A stretch of DNA of 64,000 bases from Lucinisca nassula. Its lineage: Eukaryota > Mollusca > Bivalvia > Lucinida > Lucinidae. The notes beneath the pieces were generated by a model. It searched no databases. It was not told the origin of the DNA and saw nothing but the letters and a program-made list of their open reading frames with translations. Position numbers and translations under genes: made by a program. Location of the stretch: positions 147,236,675-147,300,674 of the forward strand of contig OY757010.1 of the NCBI GenBank assembly GCA_963580285.1, written 5' to 3'. Below, one piece after another: positions 32,811-43,252 of the stretch. The first letter of the stretch is position 1. Every line of letters begins with the position of its first letter.

Positions 32811-33664
32811 GGCGATTCTAACGAGCACCCACAATCTATATTGATAGCAGAAATAAGAAAGATGTCATCATTTTTAACTAAAATTTGTCATTTCTGACAC
32901 TATGTTGGACGCCATTATTTCACACGGACATGATGCTCTGTCACTAACTATCCACTATCCTATTAACTGTTTCCTTCTGGAAAGAAAATCTACCTTTTAC
33001 ACGAAAGACTTTGGTCCTAAAGAACGGGCCCTTTCCGACAGGAGAGACAAAACATTTCTGAAAAAGTCCACCACCCCATACCTCCCGTTAATGTAATTCA
33101 TTACCCTTAATATTTAGGATACGGACATAATCTGCTTCTTTGTAGACTATTACCTATTACAAGCGACTAAATACATAGGGCGGTCATTTAATGTTGCCAT
33201 TGCGGTTCTACAGGGCGCGGTTCTAAATCAAAACAAAACCGTCTCATCGAGGCGATTCTAACGAGCACCCACAATCTATATTGATAGCAGAAATAAGAAA
33301 GATGTCATCATTTTTAACTAAAATTTGTCATTTCTGACACTATGTTGGACGCCATTATTTCACACGGACATGATGCTCTGTCACTAACTATCCACTATCC
33401 TATTAACTGTTTCCTTCTGGAAAGAAAATCTACCTTTTACATGAAAGACTTTGGTCCTAAAGAACGGGCCCTTTCCGACAGGAGAGACAAAACATTTCTG
33501 AAAAAGTCCACCACCCCATACCTCCCGTTAATGTAATTCATTACCCTTAATATTTAGGATACGGACATAATCTGCTTCTTTGTAGACTATTACCAATTAC
33601 AAACGACTAAATACATAGGGCGGTCATTTAATGTTGCCATTGCGGTTCTACAGGGCGCGGTTCT
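32794..33664. repeat. 440-bp tandem duplication, nearly identical copies
   Basis: GTCTCATCGAGGCGATTC occurs at 32801 and again at 33241, and the following ~425 bp is the same in both units apart from a handful of substitutions (for example ACACGAAAG against ACATGAAAG, ACCTATTAC against ACCAATTAC). Each unit carries the right half of the split MITE B and ~330 bp of other sequence including a 64-codon frame starting MLDAIISHGHD. That frame shows no known family and is probably fortuitous. Confidence 0.92.
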
Positions 33665-33775
33665 TAATCCTATTCACATTGCGTTTACTTCAACCCCTCG
33701 ATGTCTTCTCCCTTAACGGAAACACACTTTTCAAGTCTCGAAATACATACTGTAAAGACAGAGAAGAAGTCTTGT

Positions 33776-33999
33776 CATTACAAAAACACGCCTATAAATT
33801 TTAAATTTTATCGCCGAAAAAAAGAAAATTGTAAGATGAAAATATTGTGATATTTTTTTTATTTATGCTCAAAGTATAGATTGTATATTTTAGCGCAGAA
33901 ATAAGAAAAATATGGTTTACCCCTGTAAACCCCAGTTTTACTGTATAAAAGTTGGGTTCAGGGGGTGTCAAAAAAATTTATAGGCGTGTTTTCGTGATG
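33776..33999. mobile_element. MITE family B copy, palindrome deleted
   Basis: CATTACAAAAACACGCC and TATAGGCGTGTTTTCGTGATG-type ends enclose TCGCCGAAAAAAAG and GTTTACCCCTGTAAACCCC. Only AGTATAGATTGTATATTTTAG remains of the centre. Confidence 0.8.
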
Positions 34000-34054
34000 T
34001 GAAGGCACTGGTAGACTAGGGATTCATAATGAAACGAAAGTGCTTTCTTTAGTA

Positions 34055-35700
34055 AAGGAAACAGGAAAAAGAAGCAGTGACTAATGTCTGGCGAATAAGG
34101 TGGATGAGAGAGCTCACAAAGATTTTTCTCTTTCAAGAAAACTTGGACAAGAACACACTTGTGAGCAGGTCCGTTGTCATAGATAAATCACAGATCTCTT
34201 AAACCGGTAGCATGTCTTCGTCTTTCATTGTGTGTCTTTACTATCGACAGTACACCGGTCGGATATAAAATTAACCTGTGGTTGTCTACCCATTTCGTAC
34301 GGGAATTGAACAATGGGTCAATCGGAGTTGAAAAATATCACATACAAAACTTTTGCTGCGCTTATAATTCTTTTGGCAATGACCGGACTTGTCTCGTCTT
34401 TACGCAGCCACTGCTTGTTATTGATGCGTCTCAGCGGCTTAAAATAATAGACCCAGGTTTCATCAACAGCTCCGAAATTCTATGTTTGTCTTTTTTGTAC
34501 TTTTTCAAAAGATTTTTGGCCATCGTTACACAGCTGATATTTTGTTCTTTGGACAAGAGATCAGGGACCCATCATGCACAAACCTTTCTGAGTTTCAACT
34601 CCTGAGTCAAGATCTTATGAGCTCTCCCCAATAAAACACCAATACTATCGTGAACCAGTGCTTCAGCTGAAGTGCACGACCCGCCGGATGCTTTTAGCTT
34701 TATGAGTGTTACCATATATGGGTATGGCGGCCATTTTGGTCATGTCACCTGGACCTAAAACGGTTCCCCCTTTAAATGCGCCTTATCGTAAGAAGCAAAA
34801 AATATATCTTATACTTTAGTACTGTATTCTGAATCGTTTGCAGGATAAAATGCATACTTACTTTTCCAATACAAAAGCATATGTGTCAAAGTTTGACCTA
34901 GGCACAAAGAATGTCAAGGTCAACCCAGGGTCACCATTTCAACACTTTATGATGGGCCTACGTCCCAGATGCTATTTATCAAGTTTCGTTGAAATCTGCC
35001 CAGTGGTTCTGGAGAAGACTATTTTTGAAGGGTTTTTACCATATATGGCTTGGCGGCCATTTTGGTCATGTGACCTGGACCCCATGAGCAAATTTTGGTT
35101 TTACCCATCCCATAGAGGCTCCATATGAAATTTGACTTCAATCGGCCCAACGGTTTCCGAGAAGAAGCAGTTCGAAAATATTCACATTTTTCGCCTCGGC
35201 GAGGCTATACTAAATGGAATATAATATTTGGAAAGTTCATTGCTTAGATCTAATTGATACCTATCAGTATGCCAAAATATATTTAAATATTCCAATCGGT
35301 TAAGTCACTATCACCAATTTTCACAAACGGGTTATGGACGGACAGACTGACAGAATGACACGGCGATTTTAGAGCACTCTTAGAAAATCAACCGACTTCA
35401 GTCGGTCGCTTTTTCTGCGGGTCGTGCAATTTCTGTCACCGTGAACCTTGCATCTTGTTTGACCATGTCTGCATCAGCAGAAACGTGATCTTTTGTATCA
35501 GTTTATCTTGGTTGGCCGGGACGGGATCAGGTCAGTTATACCACGTTTAAGATTTTTATGCCACCTACAAACTGTCCTTTTAGAGACAACATGCCCCATG
35601 ATATGACACAGTTCACTATATATCTGTGAAACTGAAACATTCAGATTAACGCGATCTTTAATGTAGGCGCTAATTTCAAAACTTATTATACATCACGAAA
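34055..35700 (-). pseudogene. Decayed mariner-type transposase, split by another repeat
   Basis: Read on the minus strand, 35680-35412 gives an N-terminal helix-turn-helix region (SQIYSELCHIMGHVVSKRTV, CRWHKNLKRG) and VKQDARFTVTEIARP. After a ~720-bp interruption, 34690-34055 gives KVCA-WVPDLLSKEQN, AKNLLKKYKKDKHR, YDNGPAHKCVLVQVFL and HPPYSPDIS. These are typical of mariner transposases, whose DD34D motif has its last Asp after HPPYSPDLA. Stops and frameshifts occur throughout, and the TGDET block is not preserved. It is inactive. Confidence 0.75.
34691..35411 (+). repeat. Repeat inserted in the mariner remnant
   Basis: Contains paired lines GGTATGGCGGCCATTTTGG and CTTGGCGGCCATTTTGGTC ~310 bp apart, AAGAATGTCAAGGTCAACCC, GGTTATGGACGGACAGACTG and a terminal ACCGACTTCAGTCGGT palindrome. 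A CACGACCCGC motif at both junctions (34677 and the reverse complement side near 35415) may mark the break. Style matches common mollusc repeats with 'CGGACAGAC' ends; type unknown. Confidence 0.5.
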
Positions 35701-35953
35701 ACATGCCTATATAATTTTGACCCCCTGAACCCCACTTTTATATAGTAAAACTGGGGTTTCCGGGGGTAAAGCTTATTTTTCTTATTTCTGCTCTAAAATA
35801 TAGATTTTGGGCACTCGTTAGAACCGCCTCATCGAGTACCCACAATCTTTATTTTGAGCAGAAATAAGAAAAAAATCACAATTTTCATCATAAAATTTTC
35901 ATTTTTCGGCGATAAAGGTGGCAATGTATTTGTATAGGCGTGTTTGCGTAATG
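35690..35953. mobile_element. MITE family B copy, short palindrome
   Basis: CATCACGAAAACATGCC to TATAGGCGTGTTTGCGTAATG-type. The palindrome keeps its outer arms (TTGGGCACTCG, CGAGTACCCACAA) but the loop side is reduced. Confidence 0.85.
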
Positions 35954-36719
35954 TTTTTCATTTTCCACACAGAAAGGGTTGAACGTATGTGAATGAGCCA
36001 ACTTTAACTGTCAATTACTTTTGAAAGACTGTTCTGATTAGACCGAAATTTCATCCTATTAAAATCACTCCCTGGTGAAATCAACGCACTTATAACCAAG
36101 CGGTATGGTTGGCCATTTGTATAAATAAACGCCCCTCTTAGGATGGTTCTTAAATGCTCCTAAATCATTTATCTGGTGTCTATGTCAGAAAACTACAAAG
36201 AGCCTATCTTCAAAGTCCAAGGCTACTGTGTATACTATGTATGTGAATACGTTGTATGGCATCGGGATACATGTAACACACAACTGTTGCAAAAATAAAG
36301 AGAAATGTGTATAGCACAAAAAAAACCCTTCGCTTTATAAAGTTGGGTTACAATGGTATTTATTACTAGCTCTTCCCCATCATTTGGTGACATGTGGTGC
36401 TTACTGTTTTAAAACGATGGATTGGGACCAGTGTTTCATAACGACGTTGTTATCATTAAATATGGCAAAGATACTAATATTTCTGTTACAAAGATGTGAG
36501 CAGCTTTTGCAGAAGCAACAACTATTCACATTTGTCTCAGCAAAAATACAAGAGTACTAGATATAATATTGAAGTTACTGGAACAGTCAACATTTTGACC
36601 ACTAACTAACTCGTTATGAACATATGGACCCTGGTGTTGTTTCTTAATTGTTGCTTTGTTTAGAATAGTCTCTTTCTACAGAGCATATTTAACTTCACCA
36701 AAGCTGGTGATAAGAGAAT
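35954..36719. other. Mostly unrecognised; possible repeat H part
   Basis: 36490-36610 resembles 25110-25210 (see repeat H). Remainder has no gene. Confidence 0.35.
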
Positions 36720-36940
36720 GTGTCGCGATCGTTAAAAATATCCCTAACCTGTTTCATAGCATGGGTTATATGTCTAGTCCTTTGGGATCATTGATTATAT
36801 TGCGGAACCTTGAAATTGAGTCACTGATGTGGCCCAATTGGCCGCAACTAGCTAGTCTGGCTCTGAAATCCACAATTTCCAGTTCTGAGTTGGTGTCATT
36901 GCTTCCAAGAGTTTGTCTTTCTATACAACTCATTTGTTGC
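36720..36940 (-). repeat. Diverged repeat E copy
   Basis: Reversed E: CCTTTGGGATCATTGATT, GTCACTGATGTGGCCCAATT, CGCAACTAGCTAGTCTGGC and ATTGCTTCCAAGAG. It carries no TATAAAAG box in recognisable form. Confidence 0.7.
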
Positions 36941-37111
36941 ATATGAGTTTGTACTTAATATGGCATTGTTAAGGGGGTAATGGGGACACCTTCATGGGAG
37001 GCAATTCTTGCAAAACTATGGAGACAATTTGCATGAGATGTCAAGTCCAGTTTTCTGTGAAAAATTAGAAAACTATCAACAATCTGGCGTCTGCTGAACT
37101 AGCCTAGTTAA

Positions 37112-37267
37112 GAAATAGATCAGCTCTAACTGTGATTTGTTGAGTAATAAATCACAGCTTGGAGGTCAGTTGTAAAGTAGACAAATCACGCGCGCGTAGT
37201 ACTTACAACTGACCGACAAACTCTGATTTATTACTCAACAAATCACAAACTAGAGCTGATCTATTTC
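37112..37267. repeat. Foldback with ~68-nt arms
   Basis: Left arm 37112-37179 (GAAATAGATCAGCTCTAA, TTTGTTGAGTAATAAATCA, GGTCAGTTGTAA) pairs with right arm 37201-37267 (TTACAACTGACC, TGATTTATTACTCAACAAA, TAGAGCTGATCTATTTC). A CGCGCGCGT loop lies between. A weaker copy of GTGATTTGTTGTAGAATAAA is at 37511. Confidence 0.88.
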
Positions 37268-37279
37268 GATTCTAACAGG

Positions 37280-38200
37280 CTGAAAATCGGCAATAGTGCT
37301 GTTGTTTCCTTCAAAATCTCACAACTTTTCGCTATTGTTAGAAGAAATCCCGCTAAAATTGTCGACTGAAACACATGCATTTATATCCTTTTCTAACGTT
37401 TTCGATGCGAGAAAATGACGTTACACCGTCTAACGTCAAGGAACTCGACTAGTGACGCCATAAATTGGCAGTTTTTAATGACGTCACTCGTCACGCTCTC
37501 TCTTGCTGTGATTTGTTGTAGAATAAAACACAGTTGTTTTCCATTGCCTATATAGGCGCGCTGTTTTAGAATGAGTGGTAAAGGTTAAACACTTGTTGTT
37601 GTACTCGTACTCTGTGAGTTTTTCCTCTTATAAGAGAGGGCAACGCCTTGTGAATCTGGCTCTCAATGATTTGTTCTTTCATCTTTTGATCATGACATTA
37701 TTGTCGAAGTAATCCTCGCCTGAGTAATCTTTCTTTTCTTGCTATTATCAATATCCATTTAGTCCGGAGTTGAAGCTGCATCCAAAGGTGATCTTGCTTT
37801 GAGGTTTATTATATGTTGTTATGATTTGTACTTTGGTACGCATTGTGTGTGCGTGCGTACGTGTTATCAAGTGTTAGTGCCTTATGCTACTTGCTCTTTT
37901 TCTTTTTCTGCTAGCTTGAGATGACTGTGTTCCTTGTTCGAGGCGTTTCCTAATTTTGCAGTACACTTTATACATACGTAAACGAAATTCAAACCGCAGT
38001 CAGCCATTCTAGTATATACTAAAAGGGGTTCGAATAACCGACTGCACACTATAATCGATAGTGACCTATAATACCTTTTACTGACTTACATGTATACCGT
38101 TTAAAGACGGGACCAACTTTATTAGTACCTAATTTGCAAGTATAAACCATAAGTCTTTATACCAGGTAAAAGCTATTTTCTTTGCTATATTTTTCTTATT
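37280..38200. other. No recognised gene
   Basis: Unique-looking sequence; GTGATTTGTTG motif noted above at 37511; nothing else supported. Confidence 0.35.
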
Positions 38201-38905
38201 GAATTTTCAGAAATTTCAGATAAGAACAACGAATGTCTGAGTCACTTTTGGAAAGATATGGTTCTGATCCGGAAGACTTTCCTGAAAGAATTGTTACCGG
38301 GGACGAAATCTGGATCCATCACTATGGTCCCGAGACTAAAAAGCAGAGTAAACAATGGACGGTTACGGTTTACCGCGTCCAAAAATATTCAGGACTCAGT
38401 CTTCAGTTGGCAAGGTCATGGCAACTGTGTTTTTGGATAGCAAGGGGGTTCTGTTGTGGACTATTTTCCTCATGGTCAGACTATAACTATTTTGCTAATA
38501 TTTTTGACCAGTTACGTGCAGTATTAGTACAGAGATGTGTTGGAAAAAATATAAAAGTTGAGACCATGCTAGAGCCCATACTTGAAAAGTTTCTGTGGAC
38601 GCAATGAATCGGAAATACTCCATCCACCCTATTCTCCTGATCTGGCACTCAGCGATTACTTTTTGTTATCGAACTTAAAGACAGAATTGCGTGTACATCA
38701 CTTCCGGTTAAATGAAGAGCTTTAGGCAGCAATGAGAGGATGGAATGACTCTAAAGACCCTGGATTCTACAACACCGGACTTTCAGCCTTGGAACATTGA
38801 TAAAGGAAGTGCTAATTGCTGCAGGGTGACTATGTGGACAAAGAAGAAGTCAAGCGTGACTCTAAGTAGGTAAGGCCAGATACTTATTGGACGACCCTTG
38901 TACCT
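38200..38905 (+). pseudogene. Decayed mariner transposase, 5'-truncated
   Basis: From 38233 the frame reads MSESLLERYGSDPEDF and ERIVTGDEIWIHHYGPETK, containing the first catalytic Asp (TGDE). After frameshifts the second block LDSKGVLL (about 38435) and the third HPPYSPDLALSDYFLL (about 38620) appear, spaced as in DD34D mariners. The end TACTTATTGGACGACCC with TTGTA (38881-38903) looks like the 3' terminal repeat. The N-terminal DNA-binding part is missing. A related deleted copy is at 60945-61435. Confidence 0.85.
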
Positions 38906-39225
38906 TTGTTATCTGATCTGAGCCATCCTAGAATCTGTAACCATGGCAACTGGCATTGTTTCTATTCATTTTCTAGAACAACTGTTTTTCTCTCTTCTCG
39001 TCTTTTCAAAGACAGGAGACATTCAGGACAGATATATATGGATATTAGTCTTGTTGTATTATCTTGCTGTTCATGCCTTTATCTTTTATATTGTCATTTT
39101 GTTTTTGTCGCACAAATCTGAAAAGTACTCAATTATTTGAGTTTATACAGCATGTCATTCAGACATGCTCATTCGCAACAGGAGACAATTCATAAATGTT
39201 TTCATACACAGTGAAATTCCGCTAT

Positions 39226-39490
39226 CATCACGAAAACACGCCTATATAACTTTTAACCCCTTGAACCCCACTTTTAGTAAAACTGGGCTTTACAGGAGTA
39301 AACCTTATTTTTCTTATTTCTGGCCTAAAATATAGATTGTGGGTTATCGATGAGGCGGTTCTAACGAGTAGCCACAATCTATATTTTGAGCAGAAATAAG
39401 AAAAATATGACATTTTTTCATCTTAAAAGTTTCGTTTTTTTTTCGGCGGTAAAGTTCACAATGTATTTGTATAGGTGTGTTTTCGTAATG
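39226..39490. mobile_element. MITE family B copy (B1 subtype)
   Basis: ATCATCACGAAAACACGCC to TATAGGTGTGTTTTCGTAATG-type ends. The left palindrome arm is largely deleted (GGGTTATCGATGAGGCGG); the right arm is intact. Confidence 0.88.
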
Positions 39491-39636
39491 AAGACAACCT
39501 AGATTTAAGACTGAGTCTGCTTTAAAAAAAAACTTATTTAGAAGGATGCAGTTATCCCTTCTTATTAAAGACCGCTTTTGAACAGTCCTGAAGGTGATCT
39601 TAATACAGGAATTTGACTGTATGTCAAATTTCTAGC

Positions 39637-39874
39637 CATTACGAAAACACGCCTATACAAATACATTGCCACCTTTATCGCCGAAAAAAATGAAAACTTT
39701 ATGATGAAAAATTATGATATTTTTCTTATTTCTGCTCAAAATATAGATTGTGGGCACTCGTTAGTACCGCCTCATCGGGGCGGTTCTAACGAGTATACCC
39801 CCTGAAACCCCAGTTTTACTATATAAAAGTTGGGTTCAAGGGGGTCAAAATTATATAGGCGTGTTTTCGTGATG
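39637..39874. mobile_element. MITE family B copy, B1 reversed
   Basis: CATTACGAAAACACGCC and GGCGTGTTTTCGTGATG ends; palindrome GTGGGCACTCGTTAGTACC with CGGGGCGGTTCTAACGAG; the right arm runs directly into ACCCCCTGAAACCCCAG. Confidence 0.88.
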
Positions 39875-40007
39875 ATAGTAATTTTACATGTACTGTTTTA
39901 ATTTGCTTGAAAATTGAAGATTGATACACACATTGGTTAGTTCAAGCATGGATGTTCGTCAGAAAGCCATCATTCGGGTGGTTCTAATGAGTACCCACAA
40001 GTTGTGT

Positions 40008-40308
40008 TGTAAGTGACAATAAAGGCTACAACGTGCCTCATTGTAAACCCCACTTTCTATAGTATACAGGGGATTTTACAAGGGCGTTCGATACACAACG
40101 ATAAAACATTCGTGTTACATAACACTTTCTTTCATACCTCCGAAATGGCTATTTTTCTGATGACAAGTTGTCATAATTTTCTTATTTATGACCCAAATAT
40201 TGCTCCTGGAAGCAGTGCTACCTATGTCTTGGAGCAAAAATAATACAAATAATGTTTACCACCGTAAACCCCAGTTTTCTCCATAAAAATTTGGGTTTAG
40301 AATGGTGA
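40008..40308. mobile_element. Degraded MITE family B copy (B2 subtype)
   Basis: TTGTAAACCCCACTTTC, CTCCGAAATGGCTATTTTTC, TATGTCTTGGAGCAAAAAT and CCGTAAACCCCAGTTTTC are B2 landmarks; palindrome lost. Confidence 0.55.
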
Positions 40309-40584
40309 TCATTGCACGCCTATATAATTTTGACCCCCCTCGAACCCCACTTTTATATAGTAAAACTGGGGTTTGCAGGGCTAAACCTTATTTTTCTTAT
40401 TTCTGCTTTGAGGTATAGCTTGTTGGTACTCGTTAGAACCGCCTCGACGAGGCGGTTCTAACGAGTACCCACAATCTATATTTTGAGCAGAAATAAGAAA
40501 AATATCACAATTTTTCATCTGAAAATTTTCTTTTTTTCGGCGATAAATGTGTCAATGTATTTGTATAGGCGTGTTTTCGTAATA
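40309..40584. mobile_element. MITE family B copy with best-preserved palindrome
   Basis: From ATTGCACGCCTATATAATTT to GGCGTGTTTTCGTAATA. The centre at about 40425-40470 is a perfect palindrome of 22-nt arms (GGTACTCGTTAGAACC, CGCCTCG, and its complement). Confidence 0.85.
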
Positions 40585-40935
40585 GAAGGGTGATCATTGC
40601 ACGGGCATGCTTACATGAAAGGATGTTGTCTGAGAAAACGTGCTATAATGCCTTTATGTGCTTCAGGACATAATCAGGTCAAGCATTGTACTCTAGCCAT
40701 AATGAATGGTGGACAATCAATTTAAAACCAACAATAGTTCTTGGTTCATTAGGAGAACCAGGACAAAAATAGCTTAACTAAATTTCCTTGACAGCGAATA
40801 AATTATATATACGTGACCTCATATAATTAAGAAAAACAAACGTGCAATCTATCAGGTAGTTACAATTGTATTTGATTGAGAGAATTCTTTTGTTCAGATA
40901 GGCACCATATATAGGCGTACATGTAAAATATATCT
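40585..40935. other. No recognised feature
   Basis: Begins with a repeat of GGTGATCATTGCACG also seen at 40304-40317, flanking the MITE B copy; otherwise nothing recognised. The duplicate may be a ~15-bp target duplication of that MITE. Confidence 0.4.
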
Positions 40936-40937
40936 AT

Positions 40938-41143
40938 GTTCTATAAAAGGGTTATCTTTTGGAAGCCATTAATACACCACGGAACTGAAAAGTTTGGAGT
41001 ATTTATAGGCCACACAAGTTAGTTTCGACCAATTAGGCAATATCAGTGACCATCAGATATTTTCAAAACTCCGAAATGATATTAATGACCCAAAAGGACA
41101 AGAAAACACAAACTACACTATGATGAAAGATTGTTTATTCGTC
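40938..41143 (+). repeat. Repeat E copy, left part
   Basis: GTTCTATAAAAGGGTTATC, GAAGCCATTAATACACCAC, TTTCGACCAATTAGGC and CAAACTACACTATGATG. It is interrupted by the piggyBac-type MITE; E resumes at 41778 (GTTTTACCAGCTGTAG). Confidence 0.8.
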
Positions 41144-41777
41144 TTAACCCTTTACCACTCAGATACGTGTTTTTACGTGTCGGCACCCCCACCCCCCATT
41201 TTAAGCCCCAGAAGCACCTAAAATCTGCATTTCTACTCCTGGATAGTTATGTTTGCTTTAGGATTTGTTGGGCAAAAAAGTGACCTGTTTTTTTCGCGCG
41301 CCTCCTCACTAAAAATATTCGGGGGGGGGGGGGATTGAAGGGGTGCAACGCCCCCCTCACATCACGAAAAATTTTGGTGTATGGCCCAACCGGCCGCTAA
41401 AATTTGTATCTGAGGGTGTCTGGGGTCAAAAATGCCTGAAAATTGATGCTGATAAAACATGCTGCAAACAGTGAAAATGGCCAGTGCCAAACACCTTAAT
41501 TGTTGCCTTTACAGCTGTGTGAAGATTAAAATGTGGTAAACAAATCATGTGAAAACACACTTTTTGCCAACTTTGAGATGCCCCCTCTTTACCATGACAA
41601 CAATGATCAAGTCATGAAAGGTTGCATTTGAGAGGCTACTGCCCAATGAACATTCATACCGAGTTTGGTGTAAAACAGACCATCCATTATGAAACAATGG
41701 CTAGTTGAAGTTGCTGTCAGGTGCAACACTGTGAAAATCAGCGAAATTCACAAAATCCCTGAGTGGTAAAGGGTTAA
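41144..41777. mobile_element. piggyBac-type non-autonomous element, TTAA target
   Basis: TTAA at 41144-41147 and 41774-41777 flank a 626-bp element with perfect inverted ends CCCTTTACCACTCAG / CTGAGTGGTAAAGGG. TTAA duplication and CCC-starting ends are the signature of piggyBac elements. The inside (a G-run at 41322-41333, GTGCAACGCCCCCC) has no transposase. Insertion inside repeat E gives an empty-site reference. Confidence 0.9.
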
Positions 41778-41907
41778 GACAAACGAAGTTTTACCAGCTG
41801 TAGCGTTCCTGACTATCCTTTGTAGCAAATGTATCGTGTATCCGTACTTAATTCTCATTCGGTTTTCGTTTGAGTGGTTATTTGAACGTGGTCACTGCAC
41901 GGCATTT

Positions 41908-42202
41908 GTTTGTTTGATTTGAGGTTTAACGTCCCCATCATCACTGTAAAGGTCACTTTGGATACGTTGCTTCCAATTTTGTGAGACTTTTACCCGACAT
42001 TGAGATGAAAAGACATCTCAAGCCCTGCCGCCCAATGAAGCCAATAGGGTTTAAAAGCATGGAAGGTCCGACTCGCACCGCTTTGCCTCAGCAGGATTAG
42101 ATCCTCTAAGCGGTTTACCAGTACGTGTGTGCGGGTCGGATTCAGCTCTGTGTGGAAGCATCATGCAGCCCATCTATTTCTTCAAGTCCCGATTGGTGGG
42201 GG
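41908..42202 (-). mobile_element. SINE-like repeat D copy
   Basis: Reversed D from TTTGTTTGTTTGATTTGAGG to TTCAAGTCCCGATTGGTGG, with all internal landmarks (AAGACATCTCAAGCCC, AGCGGTTTACCAGTACG, GTGTGGAAGCATCATGC). Confidence 0.88.
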
Positions 42203-42328
42203 CCGAATCATTGCGACATAAATCTGTCGATAAATATTCTGTTTCAGAAGGCAAATAAAAGTCGCTATAATTGCCTTTCACCTGCACTCGGAAGCAATAT
42301 ATGAACTGTAACATGAAAAAACATGTTT

Positions 42329-42608
42329 CATTACGCTAAAACACACCCGTGGAACATAGTGCATTTTTCGCATCTCCAAAAATGGCCACTTTTCTGATGA
42401 AAATCCGCCATATTTTTCTTATTTATACTTCAAACATAGGTTGTTGCTGCCCGTAAGAACCGCCTCAATGAGGCGGTTCTAACGAGTAGCCACAACCTAT
42501 GTTTTGGAGCAGAAATACGAAAAATATTGTTTACCCCCTAAAAACCCAGTTTTCTCCATATAAAGTGGGTTTTAGAGGGGTGTTCATTACACGGACATGT
42601 TAACATGA
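42329..42608. mobile_element. MITE family B copy (B2 subtype)
   Basis: CATTACGCTAAAACACACC, CTCCAAAAATGGCCAC, palindrome near 42437-42500 and end CATTACACGGACATGTTAAC. Confidence 0.85.
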
Positions 42609-42884
42609 TGTTACTTTTTATGTACAACAAATGTATAATCCGCCTGTGCGCATTGCGTGCGTATCCGCGCAGTCTGAAAAACACCTTTGTATCTACTGCT
42701 TGGATAGTACAATACATGAATAACTACAGGTTCTATGTCTAAAATCGCGGGAACCTTGCGCCTGTATAGCGGCTGCACTGGCTAGTTTGGATCTTACCTG
42801 GTATTCCTGTGACGGATCTCATATTATGCTCCATTTTCATTATGTTTTAACAATAGCCATTGGTTGATCCTTTTTTTTTTTGCA

Positions 42885-43122
42885 CATTACGATAACACAT
42901 CCCGGAGGCATTATCTAAAGAAACCCGGACATTTTTGTGATGAAATTGTGCGGAATTTTTCTTACTTTTACTCCAAAGATAGGTTCAGGGTGATCATTAG
43001 GACCGCAGTTTTTCTTGGAACAAAAGAAAAAAAGAACATATTGCATACCACCGTAAACCCCATTTTTCTGGGTAAAGTGGGGCTTAGAGGAAAGTTCATT
43101 TCAAGGACTTGTTAAAATGATG
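42885..43122. mobile_element. MITE family B copy (B2 subtype), centre deleted
   Basis: CATTACGATAACACATCCC, TTTTACTCCAAAGATAGG, GGTGATCATTAGGACCGCAG (half palindrome), CCACCGTAAACCCC and CATTTCAAGGACTTGTTAA. Confidence 0.75.
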
Positions 43123-43205
43123 AAAGTGAAAATTATTTATTCATAAGGATAAAGCTTTCCTTCACTTTTAACCGTAAAAGGATCTCTGACTTGGTTCTGA
43201 CATTT

Positions 43206-43252
43206 GTTGTTGTTGTTATAACTATTATTATTATTATTATTATTATTAATAT
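43206..43252. repeat. (TTG)n/(TTA)n microsatellite
   Basis: TTG repeats at 43206-43218 followed by about nine ATT units up to 43250. Confidence 0.9.

Noticed and set aside
32902..33536. Duplicated small protein gene (two 64-codon frames)
   Set aside because: The frames are identical because of the 440-bp DNA duplication; no family, signal or neighbouring gene structure supports coding.
34228..34605. 125-codon + strand ORF
   Set aside because: It is antisense to the mariner transposase remnant, which explains the openness.
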